A program made the translations under genes and the position numbers. The notes below the pieces were generated by a model. It was not told the DNA's origin. It was given only the letters and a program-made list of their open reading frames with translations, and did no database searches. Source: Calvatia gigantea (lineage: Eukaryota; Basidiomycota; Agaricomycetes; Agaricales; Lycoperdaceae). From it: a stretch of 64,000 bases of DNA. Shown piece by piece: positions 1-11,421 of the stretch; position 1 is the stretch's first letter, and the number at the start of each line of letters is the position of its first letter. Where the stretch lies: contig JACAAK010000014.1 in NCBI GenBank assembly GCA_025093985.1, positions 868,001-932,000 on the forward strand. The letters are read 5' to 3'.

Positions 1-510
1 AGATCTTGGGATCCCAGCTCACTCTGGGGGGGTGTCAGAGCAGGGTGTTGGTTTGGGATAGGGTATATATATGTAGGGGTTAGGGACTACTGGATTCATT
101 GGGAGCTTCCCTGTATGTTGTAGGCAGTAGTATGGGAAGTGGCTCCAGTGACAACTGCTGAGAAGGAGACTGGGGGGTTTCTAGGTTCAGAGCTAGAGGC
201 AGCTCATTCCATGTTGGCCTGGATGGGCTATAGTTTGGTGAGAATGGATTGTTCCCTTCATTAGTTTGGGTAGGAGAGGTCAGCCCAGAGGGAATGGTCA
301 GTGGATTTGTTTTTGGGTGGGATATAGATGCACTGGGTGCCTGTGAAGATGTTGACCCAGAAGTGTTTGTTCTGGTCCATGATTTGTTAGAGTTTGTATT
401 GGAAGAAGACACCATTAGGTAGTGTTAGGATAGGTTATTCTTGTTCTGGGTGAGTGATAATAGGGAGGATAGAAGTTGAGGCTTCATTGACCATAGATGA
501 GATGGTGGGC
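1..510 (-). repeat. Copy of family G 3'-ORF remnant
   Basis: This block repeats 14671-15180 almost base for base; I see two differences, both transitions (near 114 and 455). On the minus strand it carries the same ~111-codon Ser/Pro/Thr/Asn-rich open stretch (80-415) found at 14750-15085, part of the 3' ORF of chromovirus family G. Similarity stops abruptly at 510, where element A begins in mid RNase H. The break may be a recombination joint or an assembly join. Confidence 0.7.
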
Positions 511-2362
511 AGAATGGAACTATAAAATATATGACAAGGAACTGCTGGCCATTGTCCATGCCCTAAAGGAATGGAGACATTACCTCCTAGATGCCAAAGA
601 ACGATTTGAAATCTGGACGGACCATGAGAACCTAAAGTATTACCGAGAACCACAAAAACTAAATGGACGACAAGCACGGTGGTATTTATGACTACAAGAC
701 TACGACTTCACACTACGACATGTACCAGGGAAAACAAACATGAAAGCCGACCTTCTGTCCCGCATCCACCAAATGCCAGAAGAACAAGAAGACAAACTAG
801 TCACCATGATTCGAGAAAGCTGGCTACAGACAAAGGGCACAGACACCACAGTACTCCTATGAGCAGAACTATTCATTGAACCTAACTTCCTAGAGCGAAT
901 TTGAAACCGGACCCAGCGGGAAACAGTGGTCCTAACTAAGCTGAAGAAGCAAGGGTCCCAACTCACTGAGGACGGTGGAGTAATCTACAAGCAGAATAGC
1001 ACATATGTTCCACCTGATCAGAAACTACGAGAGGAAGTCCTAATACAGTACCATGACACCCCAGACGCAGGACACCTAGGACAACACAGGATGACAGAAT
1101 TAATCAGCCGAGACTACTGGTGGCTGTCCATATGAAAAGACATCAAGAAGTATATCCAGGGGTGTCAAGCCTGTTAAAAAGCCAAGTCTAGGACGACGCC
1201 GCTCAAATCGCCACTACATTCCCTTCTGATACCAAATGGGCCCTGGGAAGAAATTAGTATTGACATGATCGGGCCACTGCTAGAGTCTAAAGGAAAAGAC
1301 GCAATACTAGTCATTGTGGATCACTTCACAAAAATGATACGGCTCTCAGTGACAACTATGGATGCATTGTCTAAAGACATTGCAAAGATATACTGGGACA
1401 AAATATGGAAGCTACATGGACTGCCGAGGAAAGTGCTTAGTGACTGAGGGCCTCAATTTGCATCAGAATTCACCAAGGAGCTGTTCAAAGGGCTCGGCAT
1501 TGAACAAAATCTATCAACCACATATTACCCACAAACAGATGGTTAAACCGAGCGCATCAACAGAGAAGTAGAAACCTACATCCACCTGTACTGCAACTAT
1601 GACCAGGATGACTGGGCGGAATGGCTCCCCATTGCAGAGTTTCAGTACAATGACAAACAACATGGAGGAACACAGGAAACGCCATTTTTCCTAAATTATG
1701 GAAGAAATCCATGAAAGGGCAAAAACGAGCCAATAACAAACAACCCTGTCGCCACAGCATTCCTGGAACAACTACAGCATGCCCAAGACAATGCCTCATC
1801 AGCACTACAGACATATCAAGAAAAGATGAAACAGCAACACGACCACAGCAGAACCCATACCAACATCTACCAAACAGGAGATAAAGTATAGTTGGAAAGC
1901 ACCAATATCCATACCAATCAATCATCAAAGAAGCTAGGCCAAAAACGGTATGGACCTTTCCTTATTAAGGAGAAGATAGGAGAAGCAGCATATCGGCTGA
2001 AACTGCCAGATGGATGGGCCATCCATGATGTATTCAACAAACAGCTCCTGACACCAGCACACCAGGCAGAGTTCCCGAGTCAAAAACAGCCATCAGCACC
2101 CGACCCAGTGATCATCAACAATGAGGAAGAATACAAAGTAGATGAGATCCATGGATGACAAAAGTGAGGAAGGGGCTATCAGTTCCTGGTCCACTGGAAG
2201 GGGTACAGCAATGAAGAAGATACGTGGACAGCAGAGTCCAACCTGGGAAACGCTAGAGATGCCATAAGAGACTACCTGAAAAGGCATCCGGAGGATACTC
2301 ATAAAAGAGGGGGCAGAAAACACAAAAAAGCAGCAAACAAGCAACCCAGACAAAAGAACTAA
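511..2362 (+). pseudogene. Element A pol remnant (RNase H, integrase, chromodomain)
   Basis: This is the decayed C-terminal half of a Gypsy polyprotein. RNase H comes first ([17 protein letters not shown]), then the integrase zinc-binding region (H..H..C..C around DTPDAGHLGQHRM and CQAC). The DDE core follows (SIDMIGPL, LSD-GPQF, TERINREV), then GPFLIKEKIGEAAYRL and a chromodomain (YQFLVHWKGYSNEEDTW). In-frame stops occur, for example after RWYL, KVLSD and PQTDG. The frame ends at a TAA two codons before the ATG of the 3' ORF. It cannot make functional protein; the loss of RT means this copy is dead. Confidence 0.85.
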
Positions 2363-2368
2363 ACAAAC

Positions 2369-3352
2369 ATGCCTGCCTCCCAATCCAACTGTATCACTAT
2401 CGACTCCCTTGTCCATCCCACTCCCACCAGAATCTCTTCTCTCCCATTCCCCGAGCCAGGTAACAGCCAAGCACCTGCTCCCCAGAGAACTCGTTTCAAT
2501 CTCGCTAAAACACCATCCCCTGCACAAGGACTCCTTGAAGCCTTGCTCAAAGATGTCGACAAGGCAACCAACAGCGAAATCGAGAACATTACCACCCAAA
2601 ACAAACGATTGGTAGTAAACCAGCACATTACCCTCACCACCGCATATATTACCTTTGCTGATATGTATGCCGGATTCACCAACGCCTCCTCCTCCACCAA
2701 CCAGCACATTCCCACCATCTTCCGAGCCCTAGACCAATCCACCCTTACCCCCAACGAACAAGATCAAGTCCAAGGACTCCAAAGCCGAATTGACTTGGGC
2801 CTCGAGGTCTTCAATCACCTCGACATCACCAACATCTTCCTTGAACTCACAGATGTAGCCATGAAACTCCTCGGACGAGACAAAACAAATGAAGATCCCG
2901 ATATCAACACCCTCGTGGACAAAATTCACATTACCCTCTCTGAATTACATGACACAGTTAATCCCTCCCCACCATCTCATACCGATACCCCCATGGAAGA
3001 AGAAGTCACAGTCTCCATGAAGGAGGAAGTCAATGCCCTCCAACGCTTCATAAAAACCATCACCCCACTGTAACTCGCATTGGTTTTTCTCCCTCCTGCA
3101 AGATTCCGCACTGTACTGCCAGGACAAGAGAAAGACCAACGCTACTGGAAATTGATAGTCAAGAACTACTGGGAGAGCTCCACCACCACCAAGTTCCCCT
3201 TCAATAGCATCCCAGTCCCTATCCAACAAGACGGTCGCAGCCACTTGCCAGTCTTCTTCGCAAAATCCAACAGTGGAGAATTCCTCATCACATCCACCAA
3301 GAAGGCACTTGCTGCTGCCGTGGTAAATGGAGACTTTGACGAAGCTTCCTGA
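2369..3352 (+). pseudogene. Extra 3' ORF of element A, one internal stop
   Basis: An uncharacterised ORF lies between the chromodomain and the 3' LTR. It starts MPASQSNCITIDSL and runs 234 codons to a TAA, then stays open in the same frame to 3352. Homologous ORFs of about 330 codons sit at the same place in elements B (11422-12408) and F (41588-42580). The N-terminal half is helical-looking and polar (FADMYAGFTNASSSTNQHIP). The C-terminal part has a conserved block with two YW pairs and a PVPIxQDGxSHLPVFF motif. No signal peptide or membrane segment is visible, so it is not an obvious envelope protein. The last codons are out of frame with B and F because of one extra base near the end. I recognise no domain. 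Confidence 0.65.
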
Positions 3353-3377
3353 GGCATGAAGCCTGACCAGAGGGTAT

Positions 3378-3686
3378 TGTTGTGAACATTAGTCTATTTT
3401 CATGTCAGCTCCGCACTTATCTGCATTCTCTCTTGTCGTGTACCTGTTTCAGTTATTCCTGTCTGTGCGATCTCCAAATCCTGACTCATAACTACTATGC
3501 CATAGTCATCGGACATTTCATGTAGTTACCTCCATCCATTCAACTGGATGCTCCCTTCTGTATTTAAGCGTACATACATACTCCTGTATTCGGTATGCTT
3601 AACCACCTAGTTTCTCTTCCCTTACTCGCCCTCAAGTCTTAAGCCCAAGTTGCAACCTGAGGTTTACTCAGACTAAGGTCGTAACA
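3378..3686 (+). repeat. 3' LTR of element A
   Basis: Starts TGTTGTGAACATT and ends CTAAGGTCGTAACA, matching the LTRs of elements B, C and F. It contains the TATTTAAG box and the downstream GGTATGCTTAACCA segment that in intact copies would begin the transcript. The next base belongs to the minus-strand integrase of element C. Confidence 0.9.
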
Positions 3687-6337
3687 CGTGGTTGATTTGT
3701 TCCATTTGTCTGTCTGTTTGGGGATAGTAGGCTGTTGATAGAGTTCGTTCTATTTCTAATCCTTTGAACAATTCTCCAGTGAATTCTGATGCAAACTGTG
3801 GTCCTTGGTCACTGAGGACTTTCTGTGGTACCCCATGTAGCTTCCATATTTCATTCTTGTAAAGTTGTGTGATTCCTTTTGATGATATGTCTGTTTTTGT
3901 TGGCATGAGCTGTATCATTTTTGTGAACCAGTCGACAACTACCAGGATGGCATCCTTTCCTTCCAATTCTGGTAGTGGCCTAATAAGGTCAATGTTTATC
4001 TCTTCCCATGGTCCATTTGGTATTGGGAGCAGGTGTAGTGGTGTTTTCAATGGCATTATGTGAGGTTTGTTCCTTTGACAGTTCTGACATCCTTTAACAT
4101 ATTTTCTGGTGTCATTTCATATGGATGGCCACCAATAGTCCCTGGTGATCAGTTCAATCATCCTATGTTGTCCTGGGTGTCCTGCGTCCAGTACATTGTA
4201 ATATTGTTGTAGAATTTCTTCACGGAGTGCGGGGTCCAGTAGCACATACATGCTGTTTTTTCTGTAGATGATCTCATTATGTTCTGTGATGTCAGATTCT
4301 TTGTTTAGAAGCTTTGTAGTGATGCTTGTATCCCTCTGGTGATTTGCCTTTATCCAGTCCATGAATGTCAGTGTGATGAATAATTCCACACAGAGTAGGA
4401 TGGTTTCTTCAGATTCTTCTTCGTTTTCTGATTTGCCCTGTAGCCAACTTTTCTGGATCATGGTGATTACTCCATCATTTTCCTCATCTGGTTCTTGGCA
4501 AATTCTGGACAGTAAGTCTGCTTTTGTGTTTGTCCTGCCTGGCACATGTTGTAGTGTGAAGTCATAGTTCTGTAATCTTAAGTACCATCTTGCTTGTCAT
4601 CCATTGAGTTTCTGAGGCTCTCTGTAGTACTTGAGATTTTCATGGTCAGTCCAGATTTTGAATTTCTCCTCTGCGTCTAGTAGATAGTATTGCCATTCTT
4701 TTAGGGCATGGATAATGGCCAGTAATTCCTTGTCATAGATTTCATAGTTTTGTTCTGCTGGGGAGAGTATCTGCAACATAAATGCAATTGGGTGCCATCT
4801 CTTGTCTTGTTCTTGTGATAGGACTCCTCCTAGTGCATAGTTTGAGGCATCGACTTCTACTCGAAATTGTCCCATTCTTTGTGGCAGTGTCAGAGTGGGT
4901 TCTTCCATGATTCATTGTTTTAATTTGTTGAATGCTGACTGGTGTTCTTCTTCCCATTTCCATTCAATAGCTCCTTTGAGCTGGTTGAGTGGAGTTGCAA
5001 TTTTACTGAAGTTCTTGATAAACCATTGGTAGTAATTTGCAAATCCTAGGAAGCATTCCACTTCCTTTTTGTTTTTGGGTTCTGGCCAATCTCATATGGC
5101 CTTGACTTTCTCCTCCTCCATTTTGATGCATCCATGTCCTATTTTTACTCCCAACATGGGAATTTCCTTGGTATTGAATATACACTTTGTCTATTTAAAG
5201 CAGAGGTTGTATTCGGCTGCTCACATCAAGAACCATATTGTTCTTTCTTTTAGTTGTTCCTTGGTGTCCTCTGGGATTGTAAAGTCGTCCATGTAGTTTA
5301 CGATGTCTCCATTTTGCAGTAGGTTCCAGAAGATGCTTGTCATCATCCTGGAGAATGTTCCAGGTGAGTTGCTTAGCCCGAAATACATTACAGTTGGTTC
5401 AAACAGTCCTTTGTTGGTTAAAAATGCTGCTTTCCATTCATCTCCTTCCTTAATTCTGACATTGTTGTATCCCCAAATGATGTTGAGCTTGTTGAAGTAT
5501 TTTGCTTTTCCCAATTTGTCAATAACTTCTCCGATTCTGGGTAGTGGCATTTTGTCCTTTACTACTATATTGTTTAATCATCTGTAGTCTTGGATTAATT
5601 ATTTCAAGCCATCTTTCTTTGGTATGAAGAAGGTGGGGGCTGTGTATGGAGATTTTGATGGTTGTATGCATCCCGACTTGAGGTTTTCCTTAATGAAAGC
5701 CTTGAGTTTGTCCTGTTCCTTGATTGTCATGTTATATATCCTGGCATTTATTTTCTTGGGTACATCCTCAGTTAGGATTATTTTGTGGTCCCATTCTGTC
5801 CGTTACAGTAGCTTATCAAAGGTTGTTTTGTTAAACAGGTGTGTGAACAGCTAAATGTAGTCTAGCAGATCTGCTGGTTCAGTTGGGTCTGGCTCATCCT
5901 CTTCTTCCCATATATCTTCTGTGATGGCCATGCTTTGGATTTTTTGGGTAACCTGGATACTCTGGTGTGGAAAGTGGCAGTCTGGTGGGCATCGGATGAA
6001 TTTGATTTCTCCTTTTTTCCAGTCTACTTCAGGGTTATGTTTGGTCAACCAGTTGTGTCCTAGGAATATTTCTACTCTGTCTTGGAGTTGAACTACTGAT
6101 GCTTTGATCATCTCCTTGTGTCCCTTGATTTCCATCTTGATAGTGGCTGTTTCCATAACCTTTCCTCCTTGATTTGTCGTTCTGTCAGTGTTGAGGACTG
6201 TGATTTCTTGTTTTAGTTTTTTCATGGGGATCTGTTCTTTGTTTACAAGCTTTTTGCTAATGCTGCTAGTGGTGCATCCTGAATCAACGATGGTGTCGAC
6301 TGTGATTTCTTTTCTTGGAGTTTGAATAGTCCCTTTT
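3687..6337 (-). pseudogene. Element C pol, protease to integrase, disrupted
   Basis: In the minus direction the order is an aspartic protease region (CTTSSISKKLV, with a damaged Asp-Ser-Gly entry), RT with the NYMDDF catalytic motif, RNase H ([19 protein letters not shown]), then integrase HHCC (AGHPGQHRM, CQNCQ) and DDE core (NIDLIRPL, LSDQGPQF). The frame is long and nearly continuous but carries several stops, mostly TGA or TAA/TAG where related copies have Arg or Gln codons. It ends at 3687 in mid integrase (EQINHVL), cut by the LTR of element A. Its 5' part lies beyond element B at 12740. Confidence 0.85.
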
Positions 6338-6645
6338 TGTTATGAGTTTCCACCGATCATAACGAGCTCCGTGCTATTCTACATTCCTAACTATCTGCGT
6401 ACCTGTTTCAGCTATTCTAGTCCAGCATTCTCCGAAGATATGACTCGTACCAACTACCACGCCTTGACCAGACGTTTCATGTAGTTACTCCATCCGTTCA
6501 ACCGGATAGCTCTAGACATATTTAAGCATACATACACCCTGTTGTATTCGGTACGCTTAACCATCTTCTGTTCTCTTTCCCTTACTCGCCCTCAAGACTT
6601 AGCCAGAGCTGCAACCTGAGGTCTAAACTGACTAAGGTCGTAACA
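6338..6645 (+). repeat. 5' LTR of element B
   Basis: TGTTATGAGTTTCC...AAGGTCGTAACA, 308 bp, same length as the 3' LTR. It is preceded by CTTTT. It holds the element promoter and the 11-base self-priming sequence described separately. Confidence 0.95.
6519..6563 (+). promoter_or_regulatory. LTR TATA box and predicted transcript start
   Basis: TATTTAAG at 6519-6526 is a TATA-like box. ACGCTTAACCA at 6553-6563 lies 34 bp downstream, the usual spacing to a start site. It is the exact reverse complement of the 11 bases just inside the LTR (6648-6658). The start site is inferred from spacing and pairing, not shown. Confidence 0.6.
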
Positions 6646-6647
6646 TT

Positions 6648-6658
6648 TGGTTAAGCGT
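6648..6658 (+). promoter_or_regulatory. Self-priming primer-binding site of element B
   Basis: TGGTTAAGCGT begins two bases after the LTR end. It can pair over 11 of 11 bases with ACGCTTAACCA (6553-6563), the predicted 5' end of the genomic RNA. Tf1/sushi-group Ty3/Gypsy elements prime minus-strand synthesis by folding the first 11 bases of the mRNA back onto the binding site; this arrangement fits that scheme. Element F shows the same pairing with compensatory changes. Confidence 0.65.
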
Positions 6659-6726
6659 CACCACCTCACCTTGCAAGAAATAGAGTTGGAAAAGACTCAA
6701 ACCACGATGAACCCAGGAGCCATTAT

Positions 6727-7875
6727 ATGAGCTCGAACCCTGATGAATACAGAGAACCCCAACTCGAAGTCACAGACAACGAGATTGAAACAGACAGTGA
6801 AACCGACTTATCGGACGAAGAAGCAGAGAACCCTGAAGTACCTGCACCAGAAATGGTTGTAACAGACAACAAACCCGGAGACACCACACAAGGAGTAAAC
6901 CCAACAGGAGTAGAAGCAATTATATCAGAACTCTTCAACGAACTCGACATAGCAGAAGAACAGTTAGAACAACCGGAGAACCAAGACACCAAAACAGAAT
7001 CAGAATCAGGAAATTCAGAAATGACGGACAATACTGCGCCCACCACAGCACCTAGCACAAAGGGACTCGTACCTGACCTAGGGTTCTTCGATGGAACCCG
7101 AACTAAATTCGACGACTGGTGGAGAGCCATGACACTCTTCATGAAATTTAACAAAGTTGCCACGGCAGATGACAAAGCCATAGCAGTCTTAGCCAGACTG
7201 AGGGGAGGAACAGCAGGAGCATATGCAGCAATGAAAGCACCACAAATTCTGGAAGGAGAAGACTCTGTAGACTGAAAAGTCTTTGCCGAAGAATTCAAAC
7301 GAACCTTTTCGGACGATGCCATGAACGCAAAGGCGGAATGGCAGATCGAAAAATACAAACAAGGAAATAGGAACACGGCCGACTACCTCATCGAATTCGA
7401 AGTACTCAAAAACAAGGCAAAAACTGACAACCGACATGCTATGTTCTTGCTGCGAAAAAACGCCCGACAAGATATTATCCACACCATCACAGGCTACCCT
7501 CCAGCCGTACGACCCGACATGTACCCAGAATGGAAGGAGGCCATACTAGCAGTTGGACAAGGATACGAAGCATCCGAATACCGAGGAGATAAGAAAACTA
7601 ACTCAGGAACTACTTATGGAGGAATGGGAGAACCCATGGAGATAGGAAGCAGGCGACATGTGTTCAATGCAAAAGGGGAACCCAAGTGCTACAACTGCGG
7701 GATATTCGGACACATGTCCAAAGACTGCAAAAAACCCAAAGGGTTAACATGCTACAACTGCAGCAAAATCGGACACATAGCCAAAGCATGTACCGCACCA
7801 AAGAAAACACAGATCCGAGTGATAGATGAAGCTAAGCCAGAAGAACACCAGGATTTTTCCAGAGACTCCGAGTAG
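6727..7875 (+). pseudogene. gag: Element B gag, one internal stop
   Basis: A capsid/nucleocapsid protein of about 382 codons. The N-terminus is acidic (MSSNPDEYREPQLEVTDNEI). A retrotransposon gag core follows (FDDWWRAMTLFMKFNKV; EWQIEKYKQGNRNTADYLIEF). Two CCHC zinc knuckles come next (CYNCGIFGHMSKDC and CYNCSKIGHIAKAC). The only break is a TGA (7273-7275) where element C encodes Trp in VDWKAF, a TGG-to-TGA change. The start is the ATG shared by elements C, E and F. The stop TAG separates gag from the protease reading frame, so pol expression would need another mechanism, which I cannot identify. Confidence 0.85.
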
Positions 7876-7928
7876 GTGCTACCTCGAGAGTCAAGAAACT
7901 TGTATCTAGGATATCAGAAGAATATTAC

Positions 7929-10900
7929 ATGATTCCTCAGAAACGAAAGCGCGAACTAAACCTAAAAGGAAGAATCCAAACCCCAACAAAAAGGATAACG
8001 GTAAACACTATAGTCGACTCGGGATGCACCACCAGCAGCATCAGCAAAAGACTGGTAGACGAAGAAAGAATCCCCACAGAAAAATTAGGACAAGAAATCA
8101 CGGTACTTAATGCGGATGGCACGACAAACCAAGGGGGAAAGGTCACGGAAAAGGCAACTATACAGATGGAAATCGAAGGACACAAAGAAACAATTGAAGC
8201 GTCAGTCGTACAACTCCAAGACAGAGCGGAAGTATTCCTAGGACACGACTGGCTCATCAAACACAACCCGGAAGTAAACTGGCGAACAGGAGAAATAAAG
8301 TTCAATCGATGCCCAAAAAACTGCAAAGTCCCACACCAAAGCATCCAGGTAACGGACAAAATCCGAAGCATGGCCACCACCGAGGACATATGGGAAGAGG
8401 AAGAAGAATCTGACTCCACTGAACCATCAGACCTACCGGACTACGTACGGCCATTCACGCATTTATTCAACAGAACTACATTCGACAAGCTACCTGAACG
8501 AACAGAATGGGACCATGAGATAATCCTAACAGAAGATGTACCCAAAGAAATCAATGCGGGAACTTACAATATGACGATCAGGGAACAAGACGAACTCAAG
8601 ACATTTGTTAAAGAAAACCTCGAATCAGGACGAATATGACCATCGAAATCACCATACGCCGTGCCCACCTTTTTCATCCCAAAAAAGGATGGCTCAAAAC
8701 GACTCATTCAAGATTACTGACGATTGAATAACGTAGTCATCAAGGATAAAACACCGCTGCCTCGGATCGGAGAAGTCATTGACAAATTAGGAAAAGCCAA
8801 GTATTTCAACAAACTGGACATCATTTGGGGCTACAACAATGTCCAAATCAAAGAAGGAGATGAGTGGAAAGCAGCCTTCCTAACCAACGAAGGGCTATTC
8901 GAACCTACAGTAATGTTCTTCGGTCTTAGTAATTCACCGGGAACGTTCTCAAGAATGATGGCAAGCATCTTCCGAGACCTGTTATGCGACGGAGATATAG
9001 TAAACTACATGGACGACTTTGCAATCCCGGGAGACACTAAAGAACAACTACGAGAACGAACAATCCGATTCCTAAAAAGAGCAGCCGAACACAACCTATG
9101 TTTCAAACGATCCAAATGCATCTTCGACGCCGAAGAAATCCCAATGCTAGGAGTGACAGTAGGACACGGACGTATCAAAATGGAGGCCGAAAAGGTAAAA
9201 TTGGTACGAGAATGGCCCCAACCGCACAACAAGAAAGGAATAGAAAGATTCCTCGGTTTCGCCAACTACTACCGCCGATTTATAAAAAACTTCAGCAAGA
9301 TAGCAGCCCCATTGAACAAACTAAAAGGGTCAGAGGAGTGGGAATGGAAAGAAGAACAACAATCCGCGTTTGATGAACTAAAACAACAAATCACAGAAGA
9401 ACCCACCCTAACACTACCCCAGAGGAAAGGTCAATTCCGGGTGGAAGTCGACGCATCAAACTATGCACTAGGGGGAGTACTCTCACAAGAACAAAATTCG
9501 AAATGGCACCCAATCGCATTCATGTCCCGCACACTATCACCAGCAGAACGAAATTATGAAATCTATGACAAAGAACTATTGGCCATCGTACATGCATTAA
9601 AAGAATGGCGACACTACCTACTAGATGCAGAAGAGAAATTCGAAATCTGGACCAACCATGAAAACCTGAAATACTACAGGGAGCCCCAAAAACTAAACGG
9701 CCAACAAGCGAGATGGTACCTACGGTTACAAGACTATGACTTCACACTGCGCCACATACCGGGAAAAACAAATACAAAAGTGGACCTCCTCTCCAGAATC
9801 CACCAAGAGCCAGAACAGGAAGAAGAGAAACTAGTCACCATGATCCGAGACACTTGGCTAACAAACAAAAAAGACGACGAACCATCAGAAGGGACCATCT
9901 TACTCCGTGCCGAACTATTTTTGGAACCCACCCTCAAGGAACGAATCAAGACGAACAAAGGACGAGAAACGACCATCATCCAAAAAATACGCGACCAAGA
10001 CCCTGACATCACCGAACACGACGGAATAATCTACAAGAATGCCAGCATGTATGTACCACCCGAACCGACACTCAGAGAAGAAATACTACACCAATACCAT
10101 GACACCCCTGACGCAGGGCACCCGGGACAACACCGAATGATCGAGCTAGTGACCAGAGATTACTGGTGGCCGACAATCCGAACGGACGTTCAAAAGTACA
10201 TCAGAGGATGCCAGAGTTGCCAACGAAATAAGCCACGCAGGACACCTCTGAAGACACCTCTGCACCCACTCCCCATCCCCAACGGCCCATGGGAAGAAGT
10301 GAGCATTGACCTCATTGGGCCACTACCCGAATCAGAAGGAAAGGACGCTATCCTAGTCATTGTCGACCGGTTCTCAAAAATGATACGACTCATAGCAACA
10401 AGGACAGACGTTTCCTCAAAGGAACTAGCACAGCACTACCGGGACGAAATATGGAAGCTACACGGAATGCTGAGGAAAGTCCTCAGTGACCGAGGACCAC
10501 AGTTTGCATCTGAATTCACCGGCGAACTACATATTCAAAGGACTAGGGATAGAACGAAACCTGTCAATGGCCTATCACCCACAGACCGATGGACAAACAG
10601 AAAGGATTAACAGAGAAGTCAAAACATACCTGAGGATATACTGCAACTACGACCAAAATGACTGGGCGAAATGGCTACCCATGGCCGAATTCCAATACAA
10701 CGACAAGAAACACACCGGCACTCAGTTAACACCATTCTACCTAAACTACAGTAGACACCCCTGGAAAGGAAAGGAAAATGGAATGACGAACAATCCTAGC
10801 AGTACGGAATTCCTGAAACAACTCCAAAACGCAAGAAACAATGCCACTTCCGCACTACGATCATATCAAGAAAAGATGAAACAGACACATGATAACAGCA

Positions 10901-11415
10901 AAATGAACACAAGGACATACCAGATCAATGATGAAGTATGGTTAGAAAACACCAACATCCATACCAATCAGTCATCAAAGAAGCTAGGCCAAAAAAGGTA
11001 TGGGCCTTTCCGAATTAAGGAAAAAATAGGGGAAGTGGCATATCGGCTGGCGATACCAGAAGGATGGGCCATCCATGATGTATTCAACGAACAGCTGCTA
11101 ACCCCAGCACAGAAAGCATCATTCCACATCCAGAAAGAAGTACCAGCGCCCGAACCAATGATCATCAACAATGAAGAGGAATACGAAGTAGAAGAAGTCC
11201 GAGGGAAACGACGAAAAGGAAGGGGATATCAATTCCTTATACACTGGAAAGGATACGGCAATGAAGAAGATATGTGGACAGCGGAGTCAAACTTGCAAAA
11301 CGCCTGAGATGCGATAGCGGAGTACCACAAAAGGCATCCAGAGGATACCTATAAAAAGGGGGGCAAGAAATCCAGAAAAACATCAACCAAGTCAACCCCC
11401 AGACAAAGATACTAG
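7929..11415 (+). pseudogene. pol: Element B pol: protease, RT, RNase H, integrase, chromodomain
   Basis: A Gypsy polyprotein. The aspartic protease has VDSGCTTSS. RT covers roughly 8640-9330, with YMDD at 9006-9017. RNase H carries VDASNYALGG and TNHENLKYY. The integrase zinc site is near 10090-10230, and the catalytic core has SIDLIGPL, LSDRGPQF and ERINREV. A chromodomain follows (GYQFLIHWKGYGNEEDMWT). It is broken by TGA at 8637 and 8718, where homologues have Arg (CGA to TGA). A 4-base CATA insertion at 10530-10533 shifts the integrase frame, and a TGA follows the chromodomain at 11305. The frame then stays open to TAG 11413-11415. The chromodomain is thought to steer integration to marked chromatin in this clade. 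Confidence 0.9.
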
Positions 11416-11421
11416 CCAAAC

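Larger units (their letters stand above)
511..3686 (+). mobile_element. Family A Ty3/Gypsy chromovirus, 5'-truncated (element A)
   Basis: The element starts inside RNase H ([20 protein letters not shown]) and runs through integrase, chromodomain, the extra 3' ORF and a 3' LTR. Its 5' LTR, gag, protease and RT are missing. It abuts family G remnant on the left and the cut integrase of element C on the right, so its 3' LTR end marks an insertion into C. The reading frame is largely kept, but stops interrupt it, many at positions where B or F encode Arg or Gln. Confidence 0.85.

Noticed and set aside
2369..3352. Envelope-like gene of an errantivirus
   Set aside because: The 3' ORF is in the env position but has no signal peptide, fusion-like segment or membrane anchor in A, B or F.
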